Of a stretch of 64,000 nt of DNA, positions 34,955-64,000 are shown in pieces. The stretch lies in NCBI GenBank assembly GCA_028571685.1, contig CM053143.1, positions 153,940,329 through 154,004,328 on the forward strand. The letters are read 5' to 3'. The notes under the pieces are model-generated. The model was not told the DNA's origin and did no database searches. It saw only the letters and a list, made by a program, of their open reading frames with translations. Source of the DNA: Heterohyrax brucei (taxonomy: Eukaryota > Chordata > Mammalia > Hyracoidea > Procaviidae). A program made the translations under genes and the position numbers. How positions within the stretch are numbered: position 1 is the first letter of the stretch; each line of letters starts with the position of its first letter.

Positions 34955-37900
34955 ACATGTAATATTCGGTTGGTTTTATTAACAAGTATATAATACATAT
35001 ATTGCATACTGTATATAGTATATGAGGACTGTACAGTACAAATTTATGTTCACAGTTTGACATGACAAAATGTCATTACTGAATTCCCATTGGACTACAG
35101 AGTAGAAACAGAGAAAGTACATTAAACATTCACATCTTTAGTAAGAAAGATTACCAAAATGTTTCAGTATTTGCAAGTATACTAACGCATGCTAAAAACC
35201 TTTACCCATTCAGTCTTATTAGCTTATAAAATATATTACACTTTATTAAAAATTTCTGCATAGTTTATACAAGTATTAAAGTACTGTAAATGTAATAATC
35301 CTGCTACACTTGCAGGTATGGTTTAAGAGATGCTCAGCAGAAAGATTATTTTGACCCTCTAACACTAAGTACATAACAGCAAAAAACAAAAACAAAAAGT
35401 GCTAGTATTCGTAAAACATAATATTGTTGTAGCCCTCGTTTAATGCATGTAAGATTGCTTTGTAAATGTATTATTTTTTAAGTGAATTTGCAATCATTTA
35501 AGAATTGTTAACCTTGACCAAGAGAGAATAAAGACAATGCTCAGCAACTTCACACGTATGGCAGGAATTCCTTCAAGATTACTGTATATTTCAAAACCAA
35601 TCAAGTTACTTTCAAACTATAGCTCTTTGAGATTGTCTTTACAACAATCTAATCAGGAATGATGTGTGGATATACAGTATCAGCAATATAGTCTCTCAAT
35701 TCCACATTAGTGCAATACTGATAGTGCAGATGGGTGTTTAATAAAATATACATACACATCTATATTTCCCTTGTAAATCTGTTTCAAAGGTCTTGAAACT
35801 TCTGTGTATTTAGCATCTTCTTAAATGAACGTAGCTATGCTGCTAACACATTCTCCAAACCAAGCGATTTATGGTAATGCCCATTTATGATGTAGATTCA
35901 CATTGTAAAACTCTAAAACATAATGAATTCAGGTCTAATTATTCTGACTTCTTCCCCAAGACACCACCTGGGGAGTAATCCAAGAGATTCTATAACAAGC
36001 AGAATTCACATGACACTAATGTCATGTTTACAAATCATTCTTACCAATTTAAAATATTGCAATTAAAATCACCGACGATAGTTAACAATGGCACATCATT
36101 AAAACCACATATTCAAGGGCATCTTAAGATTATCTTGTATCTGAGGTCTTCCACAATAACAGCTAAAAATGACTAAGAGACTAGAATTTTCAACTATCAT
36201 AGTAAAATACAAATATTTATATATATAAAAGGAAAATTTGGTAAGGGCCAATTGATAACTAAAGTATACAGAACAGCATGGGAATAGAGTAATATTTTCT
36301 GGGTTGCTTTTCCTTTCTGAGTTAAAATGGTTCTTTGTTAATTGACCTGTTAAAATAATCCAAGCAAGGCGAATAGTCATAAAAGTTTTTCCAAGGTCTT
36401 GCTTGCTGTTTTTAACAAAATTTAACATGCCATAACACACACATTAAATTTCATGAGAACTCATTAAGTTTTCTATTAACTGGATTCAAACTCAAAGCTA
36501 ATTCAAAGAAGATCAATTCTCTTTCTTGCCTTTATTTTTCCTGTCCTATACAGGTTGGAACATACATAAACTGGTTAACTGCATCAAAACAAAGATGTTC
36601 CTTGCATTCCTAACGGATTCTTCAGCGTGTTGTGCAAGAACCATTTAAAGAAACGCCACTTCGGCATGAACGTGACTAAGCATTTACAATACACACAAAG
36701 CTAGTTAGTTGTCCAAGAGCCGTTTTTCTCTCTCGATTCATGCCACGGTTACAAAAAAATAGCGGTTAGAATCCATCCTAATATTCTAAACAAATTTTGC
36801 AGTGCTTAAAAAGAAAATCAAACCCAAGTGCCAAGATAACAGATTGCTTTCCATGTCCCAGCATCGCCTCCTTGGAGTTGGTTCACAGGGCTGGGCAAGG
36901 GAGACCTCAGGTGTACAGTCCCTACAACTACCCTGTATCAGCACAGTGCCATCCCAGTAAGCCCCTCCCCTGCAATTCACAGGCCTCTGAAATCACTCAT
37001 TCCTGGTGTTTTAAAAATGATTACACAGTGTACTCCTCCCAGTTGAGTCGTACTGGATCCTGATTTGTGGCTGGGATCGATCTGCAGGATTCCATTCTTC
37101 TCTCTCTTCCTCCTCCATCCTTTCTTGGATGGAGCCACATTGGGTTGTAAGTACCCACACTTGGCCACCCTCACCCATTTTCCTCGAATTTAGGACTGAT
37201 GGCAGTTCTACGCATGAATTCTTTTTCTTGGCATTTGAACTATGGTGTGTACTCAAAAGCCCGCTTTTGAAAACCTTCCCCCGAATGATGGTGCTGTTTA
37301 TCTTCAACATAAACTTGAGTTGTTTTCACTTTCTTGTTCAGACAGCTCTGACAGTAAACCTTTTGGGAATTTTTGAGCAATGTATATGTGAATCCCTGAA
37401 ATGTGGATTTTTTTATTTTTCAGAAATTCGACCCCCAAAATAAAGACATGTGCTTCCTAACTAGTTATACTTACAAATAGTGTCCCTCAGGTCATAAACT
37501 GAATTAAGCCACTAAAGCATTAGTAGAGGCTTACATACGGCATGTCTCAGACACAGATCACAGCCAATTTGGCACCTTATGTACAGCTGACATGTTCTTG
37601 CTTACAGACGAGTCTCTGTAGAGGAGTTATCCGATTAATCTGATATGGGAAGAAATTACCACTCAACATTTCCCTATTTGCAAAAAGGCTATAAGCAGGT
37701 TGGGCAAAATTTTTGTGTTGTCCTACTATCAATGCTTGGTTATCTATATTAAGGGCACTGTCTGGAATGGAGATGGTTCCATGGATCACTCAATTGGTAT
37801 CTGGCTCTGCAGAATCATTTGCACAGGTGAAGTATGCACAGAGAGCCAAGCTCTGGAAATGCACTGCACAGCTAACCCCATGACGAAACCTCACGGAAAA

Positions 37901-38705
37901 CCTGTAGCCCAGGAGGAATGGCCAGCTTCCTCCTGTGTTTCCCTCTGGTGCGCCTCCCCAGTCAATGTCCCTCTGCAACTACTCTGTGCTGTGTAAGCAC
38001 AGCAAGCACCCATCCAAGGCGGGTGAACTGACAGACATCACCCACCTACATCAGAAGCTTTGGCTCATTTCCTAATGGTGGCCAAGACCTCCATGTAAAC
38101 TGCAGGCACGATGGAGGGGGAATGCCCTAGTTCTGATGCAGTGATAAATCCAGGCGGACAGGTAAGCTTTCTGGAGCCCAACGGAAGCCTTGACCATACT
38201 AACTCAGCACCTTGCTACACGCCTAGGTAACGAGGGCTGGCACAGGCCGACCCTTCTGTTCACGGTCGAGCACACAATGTGATCACGGGGCACATAGATA
38301 CGGGTGTCTCTGGCAAGGACTAGCAGGCTGGATACTGTATTTCTAATACATTTACTTTGACATTCTTTTGAGGAATACATGGAGAAACTGACAACTGTTT
38401 GTGTTAGTTTACACGTTCCCTTGTTCTCAGTACATTAAACGTATCTGTAAGAAGGGTTTGCTTAGCATCCCCAGGAAAAAAAAAAAAAAGTGTTCACATT
38501 CTTTAGGTCTGACCCGTGGTAAGGAGGGAAAGGTTAGAGAACATCTACTATTGACCATATGGAAGTTCTGAATGATATAAATTCAGAGATTCAGACCAGC
38601 TGAATCAAAATTAAAACGTACATGTAAAAAATGAGTTAGATCACGGGAGGAGGACAGAGAGCCAGGAGAGTGAGGGAGCCGGGCCGAGGAGGGAGACGGA
38701 GGTGT
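34955..38705 (-). other. KLF3: KLF3 3' untranslated region
   Basis: About 3.75 kb directly after the stop codon, AT-rich, with no AfroSINE, LTR or L1 that I can recognise, in contrast to repeat-dense DNA on the left. This is what a selected terminal exon looks like. It ends at a canonical poly(A) signal. Further minus-strand AATAAA motifs at about 37412-37417, 36531-36536 and 35242-35248 are possible earlier polyadenylation sites. An A-run lies at about 38476-38489. The extent is inferred, not shown by a transcript. Confidence 0.8.
34975..34980 (-). promoter_or_regulatory. KLF3: KLF3 distal poly(A) signal AATAAA
   Basis: Minus-strand AATAAA, followed 15-50 nt downstream by a GT-rich stretch (ATGTGATCATGTG, then TATGTGTG), the usual downstream element. 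It marks where the repeat-free 3' UTR block ends; cleavage is expected at about 34950-34965. Confidence 0.7.
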
Positions 38706-60527
<21,822 letters not shown>

Positions 60528-60566
60528 TCTCCTGGTTAAACCTTCTAAGGTGCTCTGGTGTTTAGC

Positions 60567-63500
60567 CTAGAAAACAAAACAAGGTGTCCACCTAAATACT
60601 GAGATTATATTCAATTAGGAAAAATAAAACTTAATACTCCTGGTTCCGTTCTCTTTACCCTCCCCCACTCCTGGAATGGCCATCATCTGTTTCCTTTACC
60701 TATGAAACGATGCTATTTTATACAATTAAAACCAGATTCTATGGTCATATCTAGAGGAGAGCAAACCAGCATTTTTAATTCAAATACAGAAACCCTGTCA
60801 TTTCTGGAAAAACACATACAGGTCCTTCTGAGCAGCAAAGCTTGCTTAAGCTTGCTGTGCAATTCAATATGGAAGTTCCTGTTACATACGCATGTTAAAC
60901 ACCTCTCCTTTTTCCTTATGTTCATTACAGAAAAGTTGGGGGATGGGACGGGAAGACAAGCAAAAAGAAAACCGAGAACCACCATCATTAATATTTTCCC
61001 TTCTATCTTTTCTATAAATCATCTTTTTAAGGGATGGTGGAGTTCCTGAGGTTTAGTAGCCACTTTTTTATCTAACAATATTATGCAAATGTTTGTTTTC
61101 AATAACTATGGCTGCACACCATCAAATCTGTGTGCCACCGTGTGAACAAATCAGTTTAGTTAACCTACTACTCTCCTTTTGTTAGATACTTAGGTTGCTT
61201 CTGAGTATTCATTATTACCAACACGAGTATTCTTATATTTTCCTGCACTGGGGGAGAAGCATGCACATTTCCCAAAGCATCTCAAATGCTAAGAGCATCC
61301 AGAAAAGCTGTTCTTACTACAAAACCTGCTTCCAGCATTTCCACCATACTACCACTTTAAAAGAAGAAAAAAGAAAAATGCTTTGCCAATTTTTTATTCC
61401 CAAGTTTATTTTTATTCTAACTTGATTTAAAGATTAAAGTTGAACATTTCCTACCCCCATCTATACTGACACATGACAACGGAGGTCTTACACCTTCCCC
61501 TCTCTAGTCCTTGTTTCCTAGACACTGTTTACATGTGAAGAGTATTAGTTTGTTTTGGTACTCGTTCCAATTTGTCACTATGGAATTCAGGCACTGCTTC
61601 ACCAGATGTAGAGGCAACATATACCTTGATTCTATTCTGCCAATACTTCTCCTATTATGCTATCATTATCCCTCCATCCTCTTCTGTGTTCTATACTAGT
61701 CTGTCTAAACCAAGGCAACTATTTTTTCACAGGACAAAGTATTCAGTTTACTGATGTTCACCTACATCTCTTAGAGACTCACTGTCTAGCAACTATTCAG
61801 ATCTTCAAAAGCATGCTTTGGGTAATTATTCTCCAAGTTTTAACTACATGTTCAGTACTTTTGGTTAGAGGTGAGGTCTTTCTATCACCCTGGTTCGGCT
61901 GGGAAAGTGAATACATTCTATTCTGAGTTTTACCAGAAAAAAAGCTAGAGTAGTCTCCAGTCCTAGGTTACTTCCTGTATTTGTGTATCACAAATTCCCA
62001 CCCCCACCTCCATGATGGCAATTCTGTAACTTCTTGTATCCATGCTCTCTGGGTTCTACTACAGAATCTTCACAGCAATTACAAAAGTAACACTCTATAG
62101 TTCTGTATCTTGTTGCTTCTTTGAAAGAAGCTTCTTCTGGGTCTCATGGCATGTGAATATTACCATTAGCCCCACATAAGGCCCTGACCTCAAAAATTAC
62201 AGTTTCGTACATCACAGGATGCATTATGTCAACATAATCTGACACCAGGCTGCTCAAATCAACAGTGCTACTACCCTCTTACATATCTCAGCAAGAACAA
62301 AACCCCAACAGGCAGAGAAAAAATGATTTCATAATGAAGGATGAAAAACTCTTTTGTATCTTGGGATCTATTACTAACCAGTTCCCAGCCTAGCAGCTGG
62401 TCAGATGGACATCATTCTAAGAACTGTTGCTCAATGCTTCATCAGAGACCTTAAACAAAGGATGTGCGATTGCCTGTTTACACCAGTAAGGTTAGATAAT
62501 TTCACAGCCCTACTCTGCTGCAGCGGCCCACCACCAACTGCCCCCTCTACCTCCCAAAAGCCTCTTGAATTCACTCCTACAGATTCATCTACTCCACTAG
62601 GCAATAACTTGGTGAAAATCCTTCTAAATAAAAACACTCACTTTCTTAGCTGTCTAAGAAAAGGGCCCTGACCTGGACACTCTATCAGCCAGTCTGTATC
62701 CTTGTCTGCCTGTGGGGCAACTGTCTTGACAAGTAAAATGCTGTCAGTATTTCCATTCACTGCTTCACAAAGCTTTAGGAAGACCCAAGGAGAACGCAAA
62801 ACAGGAAAACATTTTAAACCCCTTGCTTTCTAAATCATTTCTAGTTTAAGAAATATGTACACCCAAGGCCTTGGATATACACACAGTACACACACAGCAC
62901 TGTTTGCTGGCTCCCGCTTTTGAAGCAATGTCTGGTATTTGCCTCTTTGCTAACATACCTAGCTGAGAGGTCAAGCCCCTCCTCCCTTAAAAAGAAACTC
63001 AGACTAAACTCAGTTTAATTGTGAACAGCTGCTTACATCCTGTATGCGAGCTTACATAGGGCCTTGTCACCTCACAACTGCACTACCGCAACAGCTTCCT
63101 AGCTGGGCTGTGTTACCTTGCACCCTTTACTGCCAATAATAGCACCATGATAGAATAATCAAGGAAACCCTGGTGGTGCAGTGGTTAAGTGCTGTGGCTG
63201 CTGACCAAAAGGTTGAAGTTCCAATCTACCAGCACTCCCTGCTAAGTCCATGAGGGCAGTTCTATTCTGTCCTGTAGGTTTGCTATGAGTTGTAATCAAC
63301 TACATGACAATGGGTTTGTTTTTTGTTTTGCTTTTTTAGAATCATCAAGATTATGGGCCCTGGAGTTCATTCTGGTTCAAATTCTATCATTAAGCCCATA
63401 AAGACTTCAACAAGTTTTTCTAATGTCTACAGCCAAGGCTACTAAATCCATTTAGAAATGAATTTTACATTAACCTACTCTTTTTAAAATCATTTCATTA

Positions 63501-64000
63501 TTTTAATCACATTTGTACTGTAAGTTTTCCTGTTTTATCTAAATTTAAGGAAATTAATGATTTCCAAGTCTTGTAATTCTACAGAGAGGGGCCAAAAAAA
63601 AAAAAAAACCACACTAAGGTATAATATGAAGCATCTGTCCCAAACAAAATCTGGTTTCTTTTTATTAAAAAGAACTGTAATGGTATTTTACTTATTCAGT
63701 CAGAGCTGTATCTCAGTTAACTTTGTGGTGGATGAATGGGTATTTCTCACTGGAGACGAAGGCCAGCTAATAAATGAAGAAAGAATAATAGAACATTATT
63801 GTTTCCAAACTCCTAGCTAGATAATTTGTCACTGGACAGTAATTTGAGTGCAAAATTAAAAAATCACTATGTACAAACTCCAACTCACTGCTAGTACCAA
63901 GTGCCCAAGTGGGTGGCTTCTAACGAGGCTCATAGGTGTGCCTTCAGTGACAGCCACAGGACACGGAACAACAGAGACGATGAGAGACAAGCCAAGACAA
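60567..64000 (-). other. KLF3: KLF3 intron 1 (partial)
   Basis: Intron upstream of exon 2, running off the window. AT-rich and mostly unique by eye; the only clear repeat is an AfroSINE at 63163-63340. No CpG-rich promoter or first exon is visible, so the transcription start is beyond 64000. Confidence 0.8.
63163..63340 (+). repeat. AfroSINE
   Basis: 'ggaaaccctggtggtgcagt' to 'gagttgtaatcaactacatg', with a T-rich tail. Confidence 0.92.

Overview
This window is mammalian nuclear DNA. It holds one intact protein-coding gene, KLF3 (Kruppel-like factor 3), on the minus strand, in a background made mostly of interspersed repeats. Dozens of tRNA-headed SINEs share one body (head near 'ccctggtggc.cagtggttaag', box-B-like 'ggcagttcaaatccacc', 3' core 'actatgagtcagaatcgact'). 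This is the AfroSINE family, found only in Afrotheria. Together with RTE LINE fragments that share the SINE tail and abundant L1 3' ends, it points to an elephant or a close relative (hyrax, sirenian); the species cannot be fixed from the sequence alone.

Layout: 1-34,950 is downstream intergenic DNA with no host coding gene that I can support. It holds AfroSINEs, L1 ORF2 and 3' UTR pieces, RTE fragments, MaLR/ERVL-like LTRs with some internal regions, MIRs, and one processed EEF1A1 pseudogene (12,508-14,190). 34,955-38,705 is the long, nearly repeat-free KLF3 3' UTR, ending at a poly(A) signal at 34,975-34,980. Coding exons follow on the minus strand at 60,527-60,471, 52,354-51,871, 51,251-51,101, 44,886-44,726 and 38,887-38,706. 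All visible splice sites are GT-AG, the phases join correctly, and the product is 344 residues. The non-coding first exon and promoter lie beyond position 64,000; 60,567-64,000 is intron 1.

The deduced KLF3 keeps the known working parts: a CtBP-binding PVDLT at residues 61-65, two sumoylation-type sites (VKQE around K10, IKIE around K197) and three C-terminal C2H2 zinc fingers. It is expected to act as a CACCC/GC-box repressor in the nucleus.

I found no sign of an undescribed multi-gene system. The most unusual structures are mobile-element or rearrangement events: a 167-bp inverted repeat with 3 mismatches inside KLF3 intron 2; a MaLR-like element missing its 5' LTR and flanked by a ~186-bp direct copy of host L1 sequence; a CpG-rich block flanked by ~215-bp direct repeats; a SINE with a twin-priming-type inversion and an 11-bp target-site duplication; and a short tandem duplication 84 bp past the exon 5 splice donor.
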